A stretch of 64,000 nucleotides of DNA from Amoebophrya sp. A120 (Eukaryota; Sar; Dinophyceae; Syndiniales; Amoebophryaceae), in the NCBI GenBank assembly GCA_905178155.1, contig CAJINV010000003.1, positions 9,183,979-9,247,978 of the forward strand, read 5' to 3'. This document shows positions 53,655-64,000 of the stretch, in pieces. The notes below the pieces were generated by a model. That model did no database searches. It was not told where the DNA came from and saw only the letters and a program-made list of their open reading frames with translations. The number at the start of each line of letters is the position of its first letter. Position 1 is the first letter of the stretch. The translations under genes were made by a program, and so were the position numbers.

Positions 53655-56600
53655 CTAAATTTTCCAGCTCTCGGTCTCTTCTTCTTCCGAGACAGCTATG
53701 AAGGGCCGTACGACAGCGTCGATCATTTGGTAACCGCAGCTGGGACAGTCCTCTTGTGTCTTCAAACCGAGTTTCTCGGCACACTCCAAGTGAAAGGCGT
53801 GGCCACACAAGAAACAGACGAACTTCTGCTCGAGGATGCTTCCCCCGCACAATTCGCACACGGCGTCCAGCCGGAGTTCGATGGTCCGCTCAGAAACATA
53901 CAGCTATCAAAATGAAAAGCTCCGGCCCTTGAGGGAGAAGTCGTGCACTCCTTGAGGGGAAAACAAATGCGCCGCGTTTTGATTAGGCCAGCCTGTGAAT
54001 CTTCATATCGGTGCTAAGTTCGCATGAGATGAAGCATCAGCGTCTACTGATGGATTTCCATTTATTCTGGGAGTGCATTTGCAGGAACAATTCTTTTCAT
54101 CATGATAGCTGCAAATCTTTCTTCAGAACCTGCGCGGCTTTACGATGCTCTCGCATCTCGGTTCGCAGCTCATCGATGGAACGCTCGCAGTTTTCCAGGT
54201 ACTGTGCGATCTCCTCCTGAAAGCCAGACACCACCAGAGGCTCCGGAACGAACGGCAAAAGGTCTCGAATGGTCACCAGATGTCCACTATGCTTGTGAAA
54301 AAAAAAGAATAAGAAACGACCTCGTGCCCACCGGAAAATATTCGGGCAACGTCGCTAAGCGTGGTAAATACGACTATGCGGTTACATTCTGCCGCACTTA
54401 CTTTCGCGACGTGCTATCATGAACAACAACAAAAGTTGTCGGAGTCAGGGCTAGCGAGTCATGACATAGGAAACTCAAAAAACAGTACCGTCGGACGTTG
54501 ACTCTTCAAATTAATACAGGAGCAGCTTTTTGATTTTGACAAGAACTTGAACAAAGCATGACAAAGAGGCGCTTCAACAGCTTCAGCTCGTACTACGCCA
54601 TACCTGCCATGTAAAGTCATTTATTTGCGCATCCATGAGGCGCCGTTGAGTTGTTGGGGAGGCGTGTTTCAATTTCAATTAACACAGGATACCCGTGAGA
54701 GCTCAGGAGGCTGCGGAAGGTGCTCAGCTGTTCTACGGGAGGCAGGGAAGCAACCCGATCCGCCTCGTACTCGACAACCTGCAAAAACAGTCGCATCATA
54801 TGAAAGACTCCATCCAACACAGTTAAAGGAAAAGACCTAGATCTGTTCGACGGCGCGAACAGCCTGTAGTCTCGGACGGCACGATGAAAGCGAGAGCCTG
54901 ATAAATTGGCCTGTATTCAAAGACGAGTCGCGCATGCTCAGTAGCTAGATTGGTACTAACGTACTTCCTCAGGATTGGGATTCGCCTGTTGTGCTGGCGT
55001 TCGTGGGTCCTGATGGAGAAATGACAAGACGATTGACGTACAGGATGCTTTCTGTACACTTACTGCACAAGTGGTCGAACAAATCGATGCAAGACAAACT
55101 GCTTTTCTGTATCCATCGTGATGGTGGTATAGAAGCTTGAGTCATTCTGATAAGCCGCGTTCGTTCCTCTGGGTGCGCAGGCCTCGCAGCGTGCTCTTTT
55201 GCTAGTTCTACGTTTCCGCTCGCCAAAGCCGCCTCGACAGCCTCCTCGTGATGTCCCAGCATCGCAAAAAGCAACACCTGTGCGGTCTGGTGGATTGCTT
55301 TCCGGTCGCGAAGATGATCCGCTTGCGCTGTTGTAGCACTGTTTACTACGATAGAGCGCGCTCCTGCAATTTCGGCCTTGTGGTCAGGAGACCAGTTTCC
55401 TCCTGTCTCGTCCAGGCTGATACTTTCGTCTGACAGAACGCGTAGAGCAAAAATGAGATCCAGGCTCCGTGCCACGTCGTCACTCTGAAGAAAGCGCAAA
55501 AGAATGTCGCCTTCCCACTGGCGCGCGTAAAATACGAACAGCAGCTTCAAGTACTCTCCGCGCTCGAGGTCCGACATCTCCAACTTGCGGAGTGCAAATT
55601 CCAGGTACCGGATCGCTTCATGTGCGTGTGGTGTTTTTGTCGTGGGCCCCCCGCCTGTTCAACAATCGAATCAAGTCGCAGCATGTTGCTGCTGCACATT
55701 TTTCGTATTCTAGTTTTTTTTAAATATCTACGCATCAGACACTAATCACGAAAATTGCTTTTTGACTTCGTCCAAGTCAGTTGAGTCGGATGTGGTGGCG
55801 CGCCTTGTAGTTACTTATTCCACTCGTTTCGAAAATGGAGGCTTGCTCGTGGCATCTTGATTCGTCATGATCTGCATCTGCAAATACGAGCTGAGCTGAG
55901 CGATTACTTTGTATGTGCGAGACGTGATTAATGCAGCGAAGTGAACTTCAAATTGCAGCGATCCTGATCTCGCAAAGACAGAACAAACAGAAACAACAGC
56001 AACAAGTAAACTGATACGTATGTAAGTGATTTTCCTATAGGAACGCAGTCTGTAAAAGGGCAAAAAGTTGAAAAACTCAATCGCATAATCACACACGATA
56101 AGATCCAATTCGCAAGTAGCTGCGTGCCCCCTCGTCAAGGCCTGCACGCTCAAAATTCCAACTCAAGCTTAATGGCGCTCGACGCACCCTTTCCATGCAG
56201 AAGTTGCAGGGGAAAAGCGAGGTAGGGTGAGTGCAACGCAAAATGTAAATGAAAATATCGAAAGCGATATATAGGAGGAGTCTTTCCCAGAAAGCGCACG
56301 GAATGGAACGGGGTAGACAGTCAAAACAATCAGAGCTATGCTACTTAATTTGAAAAAAAAGGACCTGCAGTGTCGTCCGGTGTGGGCGAGTCCCGATACG
56401 CGTACGACGCCAAGAGACCGAGACTCAGTTCGACATTGGCCCCATTAGATTCATTCACTGCAAACATCTCACTGCTCGTGAAAAGGAAAAGGAAAACGCA
56501 AGCGCGAGATTCTCTTCCATGCATCATCTGCCCGCCTAAAATCATCTGCGTTGGTTGCTTCACATGGCCGTGCAGCACTGTACTTGAGTATATCAGGCAA

Positions 56601-59600
56601 GGCGACTAAATATTTTGAGCGACGAGCACAGCGCAAAAAAACCCCGGGTACCTCCTCCCTAACCTGAGCTGCCTGCTCCAAAACTTCGAGGACGTACCCC
56701 CCCCCCCCACATTCCGCCGCCTCTCCAACCGCGACCACCTCCGTTCCGACCCAAACCCACGTCTCCAGGCTCCAAACTCCTCTTCCACACGTCGGATCAC
56801 CTCTTCCACAATCCACACCACCTGCCTGCCAATCGAAGCAACCTCCTTAACAGGAGCCTCAACCGACTTCTCCCCGGCCCAGGCAACCTCGTCTCCCGCA
56901 CCTCGACCTCCGCAGCCACAACGCCCACTCTCCGGAGCAGCTCCCCTCCTCTGCAGGTCCACGCGCGGCCACCCCCCCACCATACCCAAAGGCAAGCTCT
57001 AGACAGAAGAGAAGGTGGTGGTCTGCAGGTTGGAGAAGGAAGTCCGGTTTGACTTTTTTAGGCATGATCATACATGGCCCCGGCGTTCCAACAGCTGATC
57101 TCGATGCTTTCTTTGGGCTGCTTTGGAAACATACAGGTTCAGATTGCTGGAACCTCGGCCGAGCATCCATGTGACAAATGCAAATCGAAATCTAACGAGC
57201 GACAGAATCTGCGTTTTCGTCCACCTTCGTGTTTGTTCCAGGTATCATGTAACCTTGACATGTTTGCAGATCATAAAATTCAGGTTTTCGCAACAGTGAC
57301 ACAAGCTCGACAGGCGCTGCTTCAAAGAGTATGGGAGCGTACTGGCCGAGAATCTGCACAGCGGCCTCCTCCGACTCTTCAACCAAGACCCGTTCGATGC
57401 ATTCTAGGAGTTCCGGGTACTCTCGCCGAGCGACGTAGTGTCGTGCGAGCATCGCGAAATCGCGGAGGCGCCAGGCGAAATACAGAAATTCATCGGTGCA
57501 GTCGTAGCTTAGAAGCAGTTGGTACACCGTGGCGGCACAGTCCAACCGCGCTGCCTGATTCAGAAAAAATAACAGCAAATTTCGGGCGGGGACAAATACC
57601 AAATATAGCCGCCGGGGCGGGGGTAGTGAGGTCGTGGGCGTTTTTTTGCCGACCGCCGCCTTGGCCGCGGCTTTGCTTTTTATGGGCTCGCCATACCACC
57701 GCGCGTAACGTTATGCCGCACGGTATGGCGCCCACTTGGGAAACGTCGCAAATTTTGGCACATTTCCAAAATTCCTTTCCGAAAGCCAGCCCCGATGCTA
57801 TGGGGCCGATCCGGGTGCCACGGGGGGCGCCCAAAAAGCGAAGAAAAACCGGGCCCATAGCATGCGGATTGGCTTTGCGCGTCTGGGGCGCTTTTTATTT
57901 TTCGCGTTTTTATTTTTCACGCCGGCGCTTTTTGCAAAGCTTCCCAGGCTCTAAAACCGGCGAAAAGGCGGCCGCTTTCGCGACCGCCCAAAATGCTCCG
58001 AAATCGCGGCCGTGCCATGCTGTTTCGCTGTTCTGATTTTGGGCGCGTTTTTTGCGCGCCCCTTTTTGGGCGCCCCAAATCGCCAGAAACCAAGGCGGCG
58101 GGCGCCTCAGAAGGGCGCCCCTTTTGCCGGCTCCCCTGCGTCGTTTTATCAAGCGGGAATCGATAGTTTTCGACCGGGCTTGTTTGTTGGCAAAGCTCCG
58201 GCCGCTTGATAATTGCCAATCTTTTTCGTCAAAAAACACTCCCGCCCGCTTGAAAACTGCCGGTCGTTTTTCAGGGGAGATGGCAAAAAAACTCCCCGGT
58301 TAGAACCGTTCGGTGACCTCACTACATACAACCTCCTCGAGCTTTGCGCCGTCACTTGTTCTCGACGAAGCCGCAGGCTGCTGGCCGCCGCATGAGCCAG
58401 CTTCTCTGCCCGCTTGCGCGTCGTGCCCACAAAGAATGTTCAAGCAGAATTCGATACCCCAGACGCCGAGGAGGACCATCTGAGTCTGGGGCTCGGGTGT
58501 CCCCTTGGCTAAGTTCTGCATCTTCAATTTCAAATAGTCCAGCAGAGCGAGCGCAACAACAGCAGCGGAAGCTGGGGAGGACATGCTCGCCACATGCTGC
58601 CCGTCATAGACCCGAACGGACTCTGACTGCACCCGGTCACTGGTGGGGTGGCGCTGGTGTTGAGCTTCCTTCTGCCGACCGTCTGTGGCAGTTCCCGTTT
58701 TCCCCCGCAGACGGGCCACCGAAGAGCTCACGGCCCCGAGCCTGGCCCCCTTGGGGGAGGATCGCATGCACTCGAGAAACGCCAAACAGATTGACTCGAA
58801 GCTGCGGATCCAGGATGGCAGTTGGCTGAAAAAGATCGCAGCGCGGCCGTAGTCGCCTTCCCGGAACAAAGCCTCCGCGTGGCTCTCGATCACAAAAAAC
58901 TTGTTCTGCCCGTCACAGAGTTTCAGAGCATTGGAGAAGTCCTGCTTCTTCAGCAGTAGCCGCCAGACGTTGGCCTTTTCCTGATTTACCGTGACATCGT
59001 ACACAAAGGCGTCGCATACCAGCAAAATCTGCCCGCTAAACTGGTCCGCTCGGGGAAGGTCGCACAGAAGTTTGCCCGTCCGGAACACGCTCACCAACTC
59101 GCCGTACCGCGTAACTGGCAGGCTTTCGGCATAGACCACCTCGGCGGTAACGCGAGAAAACAGCACCAGGCTGCGAGCCGGCTCCCCGAACAGTACCAGA
59201 AAATGGTACTCGGTGCTGGCAAAACCCAGTAATTTGCTCGATGGCATGCTCGCTCCGAGTGAACTCACAACACCCTCAGTGTCAACCTACACAAGTAAGT
59301 TGGGATTTTCAGAACAAGGAGAACAGTACGACCACTACGACAACTCCATGATGCTGCAAACTACCTGCACCCAACAGAAGTTACTCCACCGAATTGAGCC
59401 TATCAGCAACATTGGAAATACCAGGGCGCTCCCCGGGAGCGTGCTGGAGGAAATCGTGGTCGGGCCCGCGTAAGGAATGACAACGTGGGTAGTGGGGTCC
59501 TCTATCCGGAGTACTACCAGTCCAAATGTCGTCACCCACGCCATGGAATCTTGTAAGTACAGGGCAGATTGCTGTTCGTTTTTGATTTCATATAATTTAC

Positions 59601-61268
59601 GTTCTTTATTCTCTTCAAAAATTCAAGCCATACTAAGGCGCCCTTCACGTTCCGTCAAACAAGCCCGCAACCCAACGGGGCCGACACCCCATTGCTCGTG
59701 ACTACTACGGTAGCATCAATCTACTTAAGTTGATGAACAACTCCTCGCTACCAGTTCATGATTGAAATTAGTAGACAGCAAAAAAACTAAAAAGACACAC
59801 TTCGGTACCGCAGGCGTATTAGCACTTGCCACCGCAGCCGCCCCGCCCTCCCTCGAAGCCAGAACCGAAGCAGGCAAATGATGCACGCGGCTGTACGAAG
59901 TCGCTGCCGGCACTTCCTTGGCGGTTTTTTCGACAGAATCGAAGAAGTTGACAAAATATCGGTCAAAGTTGCGCACGAAGCTTTTGTCTAGGAACAGAGG
60001 AGTCGGGTTATTGTAGACGAGCAGCCGCTTCTGAGTGGCGAGCCACAAGGTGTAGCGCACGACGCTCACGGTATTGCTCTGGTCGCCGGAAGCGCTGCTG
60101 GCTTGACGCTGGGGACTGAGGGTGTGCATCACACGAAGATCCGTGATGGGTTTGCGCACATCTTCGGAAGCTTGCCGCACTTGGACGATGTTGAAGTCGT
60201 GAAAGTTGGACACGAGGTACAGTGCGCCCGACTCGAGTCCGACAAACGCGTGGCAAGAAGAAATCTCTGTGCTCCCGGCGAACGGGACATCGCACCATCC
60301 CACAGCAGTGACCGACAGCTTGCGCAGGCCTTTGACCTCATTTAAGATCACGGCCGGTGTTGACGAAGAGGCACCCTCATTCACCGCCGAAGAACCACCG
60401 GTGGCGCCGCGTCTGGTGCTGCCCACACCCACATAGTAATGGTGAAGCTGCTCCGTTTGCACGAGGCAGTGACGGTGGCAGTCGCTGGGGAAGAGACGGC
60501 GAATAACGTCATTGTTACCACCCCCGCCACGGCCTCCCCCATCCCCGGGCGCCTGCGCTACAATCTTGTTGGTGTTCGGATCGCGCCACTGCAGCACTTC
60601 CAGTGGTTCCCCCGGGCCGCTGCACCTGAAGATCTGTTCGCCGAAGGATACCACGAACCCGTTCTCCAATGGTGCTACCGCGTGCACTATCAAATGTAAA
60701 AATGTCTGGGTCTGGAAGAATGCAAGACTTGTCATGCATATTTCTCATGACCCCTGATGCCTGTAATGCATGACCTAGCATCACAGACCTTTAGAGGGCT
60801 TCCTGATGCGCCTTCCGCATGAGAAATGCCCTCTCCGCGTAGCACAGGCTGGACCTTTCTTGCTGGTCATGCAACACTAATTTTTTTAGAATCCAAAAAC
60901 AGCATCACAAGTTGCATTCTTCCAGACCCAGACATTTTTACGTTTGATATGCACCCGCTTGCCACGACTGCTGAGGTCGGGCGAGATATCAAATGTAAAA
61001 ATGTCTGGGTCTGGAAGAATTCATGTTTGTCATGCTTGTCTGGCATGACTCTTAAATCTGTCATACACGTTGCCCAAGAGCTCCGTTTTTCTGTGATGCA
61101 GAAGCGCAGTTTGTCATGCAGAATAGGCAACACCTAGAAGCTCAGAGACTTGTCATGCTGAGCCAGCATTTGAAGTCTCATCATGAGACGCCACCCAGCA
61201 TCACAAGTTTCCAGACCCAGACATTTTTACTTTTGATACGAGAGTCGTAGGGACAATGAGGGCGCCAT
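53655..61268 (-). CDS. VPS18: VPS18/Pep3 subunit of HOPS and CORVET tethering complexes
   Basis: Core class C Vps protein that helps tether endosomes and lysosome-like organelles (in apicomplexans, apical organelles). Exons run from ATG 61268 through a 32-37-nt microexon (60986-60950) to 60687-59800, about 59557-59385, about 59290-58334, 57554-57250, about 55630-55130, about 54785-54640, about 54275-54111 and 53904-53655. The N-terminal beta-propeller is seen in VTAVGWCDVPF and AFVGLESGALYLVSNF. The helical solenoid appears in VWRLLLKKQDFSNALKLC, AEALFREGDYGRAAIFFSQL, EAVEAALASGNVELAKEHA and LLPFVPEPLVV. Next come a coiled coil (LRTEMREHRKAAQVLKKDL) and the C-terminal RING-like finger (CELCGGSILEQKFVCFLCGH, then CPSCGYQMIDAVVRPF). 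The last residues ETESWKI match the family end. Stop TAG is at 53655. The start is chosen because ATG 61268 is in frame once the two 5' introners are removed. Confidence 0.92.
53905..54107. mobile_element. Introner-like element in VPS18 (family 8)
   Basis: 203 bp. Ends are TATCAAAATGAAAAG and TATCATGATGAAAAG (inverse); only a GCT direct repeat is clear. Excision gives LKKDLQLYVSERTIEL between the coiled coil and the RING. Confidence 0.75.
57623..58328. mobile_element. GC-rich repeat element inside a VPS18 intron
   Basis: About 706 bp of GC-rich DNA with short inverted ends, GTAGTGAGGTC at 57623 and the inverse (GACCTCACTAC) ending near 58326. It contains motifs (CGCCATACC, CATGCGGATTGGCTT) shared with the array at the right end of the window. 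Open frames on both strands appear compositional. No coding function seen. Confidence 0.5.
60688..60949. mobile_element. Introner-like element in VPS18 (family 1, inverted interior)
   Basis: 262 bp. TATCAAATGTAAAAATGTC ends; the duplication is TGCAC. The interior CTACGCGGAGAGGGCA block is inverted relative to copies at 6550 and 46000. Excision gives GKRVHAVAPLENG. Confidence 0.93.
60987..61238. mobile_element. Introner-like element in VPS18 (family 1)
   Basis: 252 bp. Same ends; the duplication is CGAGA. Only 37 bp separate it from the next element. Excision joins the first codons (MAPSLSLRLS) to PDLSSRGK. Confidence 0.92.
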
Positions 61269-63549
61269 CCTCGGACAAAAAGGTTCTGCAGTCAATTTGA
61301 TCCATGATCTAGGACGAACGGACCGCGAGATTCATCACCCGGCGGCGCCTACTTTTTCCGCCCGGAACGCACACCAATAAACCATGATCAGTTAGAAGGA
61401 TTGGCTCCCACCTCCTGCGCTCAATCCTCATGCTGTGTGAAGATCGTCTTCGTCGCTGTGCCACATTCATGGTTTCTTACGATTCGAATCAAAAGTATGA
61501 TTTCAAAAACTTCTTGAAGAGATCAGGCAGGATAACACTAGTTGAGGTGGTTGCAGAAATCCAAATTTCAAAAACTTGTCAGCTGTCGCAAGCTCAGTAG
61601 ACTTCCGAGGTTCAGAAGTGTCAAAAATCTAGCTGGCACTTTACAAATTCAGACTTTCCGTATGCAAGCTGCGAATTCTGACACCGCCAAGACGTCGCAC
61701 CAAGTTTACAACAACTTTCGTGGCTTAGCGTTCCAACTGTCCGTAGCAAAACTGCAAAATTTGCAGTTCTTTTTTCCACCAGGCCAATATTAAAATATTC
61801 CAGCAGTACATTATCTGAATGCCGGACCATCCGATTGCAATTTCAGACGTCCATATCAGACGCCGAAGCTCCATGCATTCCGACCTCACGGTGTGCAACA
61901 AAGTTCTTGGCGCGTCTAAGTCATGTCACTATTCAGACCCCCGCAATGCCAGCGCTTCAGTCGCCCGGTTCGAGGGCTTCAAGCTTGAAATAGGTCGGCG
62001 CCGGGTAGGGCGCGCCGGGAGGGGGCTCGAGGGCGGCGTGGGCGCCCGGGACAATTCGAAATCACAGACACGCCATCGCCAGAATGCAAAAGCGACACAC
62101 TACAGAGCAACGCACAAGGTGCGCTGCCATACGGTATCACACGGTCCAGCGCACCCTAGTGCTCCAGGGAACACGTGGGAAGTGCGCTTCTCTCCGCCCG
62201 TCCTCGTGAGGAGCTGACTAATTAGGACGAGGCGTGTGCTGGTCCAAAAGCCCATTTTGTGCATTTTGTCGCGCCTCCTCCACCTAGTGGGTAGAGAGGG
62301 GGGCTGATGAATGTTCGCGCTTTCTAAGTGCTATTCTTAGCATCTAGATGCGCTTGCGCATGACATTTAAAGCTTCGAAATACCGAAATCGAACCTACGT
62401 ACAGGCAACGGTGGCTTTGCTCATGTACCAGCAACTACACATGCACCGTCAAAACTAAGCTGCTTTCATTGTCACGCAACATGGCGAATCATCCACAAAG
62501 TCCTGCTGAGGCCTTGTTATTCATCTAGCCAAGATCATATCGCATACAGTCAAAAATTGATCCTGATGCTGCACGGGACAGATCTATCATGATGTCACCA
62601 AAGCACGATGGAACCATATTACACAGGATCCTGGTCGTTGATCTTTGAGATTTGCGTGAAGTACTAACTACATCGCGACGTGGCAGGATCTAGTAGTGTG
62701 CTGGCAGTAGTGCTTCATGGTGCTTCTATGGAGTCAGTATGTAGTACTAGCATTCGTAGTCTACTCGCAGGCTGAAAAAACGTCTCCCGCGATGTATTTG
62801 CGTTGACGCTTGTGCTTCCTCCGCCAGGCAAAACAGAGTAGAAAGATGGACGACGGGGGAAGAGTGAGCCGAGGAGCAACCGAGAAGGTCAAACTACAGC
62901 AGAGAACGATCCGCGCCTACCATCGCACCAACCTCATCAATACGACCCGAACTTTTTGCCAAAACCAGAAACGTGCCTGGTCCTACCAGCTACGGCTATG
63001 CATCATGGCTGCACAGCCGAGCCCTTCCCTTTTCCACTTCCTCATGCCCTCAATATATAATGCGCGAGCCACCTTGGAGTTAGATTATCGCAAGGGAAAC
63101 ATTAGCGCCCGCTGTTCATCTAACTGTTGCAATAAAACGCGCGATCGGTGTGTAGGTCCGCTTCTTCACGCTAAAAAACCGCATACCCAAAAAATGCCCG
63201 AACCTCACCTCGCGAGACCCTACAGAGAAGACACGAAGATAGAGAGGTCAGCGGGAAACCAGGACGGAGGTTAACGAGCACTACGTACATTGACTCACGT
63301 CATGCCGTCAAACGGGAGCCGCGGGCTTACATCTCTTTCGCGACCTCGAAAGCTACAAGCATCATAGCTGTCCTATGTATCTATAAAGCTATCAAATCCG
63401 AGGCATCTGCAACTTCCTTAGTGCGATGTTTTGGCGCAACCCTTACGGCGCCGCTGCAAAAATACCGACTCCAACGATTTGGGTGACAACAGATTGAAAA
63501 CTCCAGCCTATCCCAAAGAAAAAAGCCGGCAGGTCAGAAAAAAAATAAT
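61269..63549. other. Intergenic DNA upstream of VPS18
   Basis: No supported gene. Plus-strand open frames at 61819-62217 and 62810-63274 have no family resemblance or splice context and would run against the direction of every other gene. A GC-rich patch lies at about 61990-62060. Confidence 0.5.
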
Positions 63550-64000
63550 TAAATAATAATTGTTATTGTGAACAATAAAAGCAAAACGAAACAACAGAAA
63601 AAATTGCCGCCATACCATGCGGATTAGCTTCAGAGCAGATCAGCAATCCGCGCGAATCCAGGTGGGACTGTTATTGACAACAATAAAAGCAAAACAAAAC
63701 AACAAGAACAAATTGCCGCCATACCATGCGGATCAGCTTCAGGACAGATCAGCAATCCGCGCGAATCAGGGCGGGACGGTGATCGCCTGCGTTTTTTATT
63801 TTTGTGACGAATTTCGCCCATTCGCGCCATACCGTGCGGGCTGGGCTTCGTAGGGGGTTGCCGGCTTCGCCAATCCGCACGGCACGGCGCCCGCAGTCGG
63901 TTTTGCGGCTTTTTCCAGATTTTTTATGTTCGCGCCATAGCGCGCGGGCTGGCTTTCTGGCGAAGCTGCCGGCTTCGCGAATCCGCACGGCGCGGCGGTC
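63550..64000. repeat. Tandem array with 108-109-bp period at the right end
   Basis: The anchor GCCATAcc/gCGG recurs at about 63609, 63718, 63826 and 63934. The first two units share an A-rich ACAATAAAAGCAAAAC spacer; the later two are GC-richer and diverged. The array runs off the window. Confidence 0.75.

Noticed and set aside
57074-58036. 320-codon plus-strand open frame
   Set aside because: It lies opposite a well-supported VPS18 exon and runs into the GC-rich intron element. It has no domain, and the frame is open through base composition.
62810-63274. 154-codon plus-strand open frame upstream of VPS18
   Set aside because: No family resemblance, opposite direction to all genes, AT-rich context.

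Overview
This window looks like nuclear DNA of an alveolate protist, most probably from the dinoflagellate lineage. All ten coding units I could build from spliced, family-consistent reading frames lie on the minus strand, a long one-way gene cluster as in dinoflagellates. The genes are intron-rich with GC-richer exons. They include an ATP-type PEP carboxykinase, a fused double-domain PFP/PFK as in apicomplexans, and a dinoflagellate-style PDZ domain. From memory, TIR-bearing introns with non-canonical borders are best known from the parasitic dinoflagellate Amoebophrya. That assignment is an inference, and no rRNA, tRNA or spliced-leader gene was found to test it.

Layout from low to high coordinate (transcription runs high to low): PEP carboxykinase (181-4395); a very long tandem PFP-like protein (6179-15755); a GT61-type glycosyltransferase (18284-20589); a small unrecognised single-pass membrane protein (22032-23988); a giant secreted protein with a hevein chitin-binding domain (24086-32132), which may be one gene with the preceding one; a protein kinase with a PDZ-like domain inside its catalytic domain (33225-36745); probable exons of an acylated MGC-start protein that may be the kinase N-terminus (38410-40218); a PAN-domain/methyltransferase fusion (41237-46265); a DDX5/DBP2-like DEAD-box helicase (48744-52655); and the HOPS/CORVET subunit VPS18 with a C-terminal RING (53655-61268). 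The rest is intergenic DNA, mostly 1-3 kb blocks without convincing genes.

The striking feature is a population of about 20 short (about 150-345 bp) introner-like elements. They fall into eight terminal-inverted-repeat families but share one design: a 5-bp target-site duplication, ends reading TAT...ATA, and near-complete palindromic termini. Most sit exactly where a coding frame must be joined. Removing the element plus one duplication copy restores conserved protein sequence in PEPCK, PFP, the helicase, the kinase, VPS18 and the hevein protein. No shift within the 5-bp ambiguity that I tried gives GT-AG, while ordinary GT-AG introns occur in the same genes. Two elements of a family in one gene can lie in opposite orientations.

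Other non-genic structure includes a 1.27-kb GC-rich element with long inverted repeats, each containing a perfect 42-bp GGCC-centred palindrome (36887-38152); a GC-rich element in a VPS18 intron (57623-58328); a 43-bp hairpin in a helicase intron; and a 108-109-bp tandem array running off the right end. Gene functions are mostly housekeeping (gluconeogenesis/glycolysis, RNA remodelling, vesicle tethering) plus secretory-pathway or surface proteins (GT61, hevein, PAN-methyltransferase). I see no operon-like functional link beyond shared direction.
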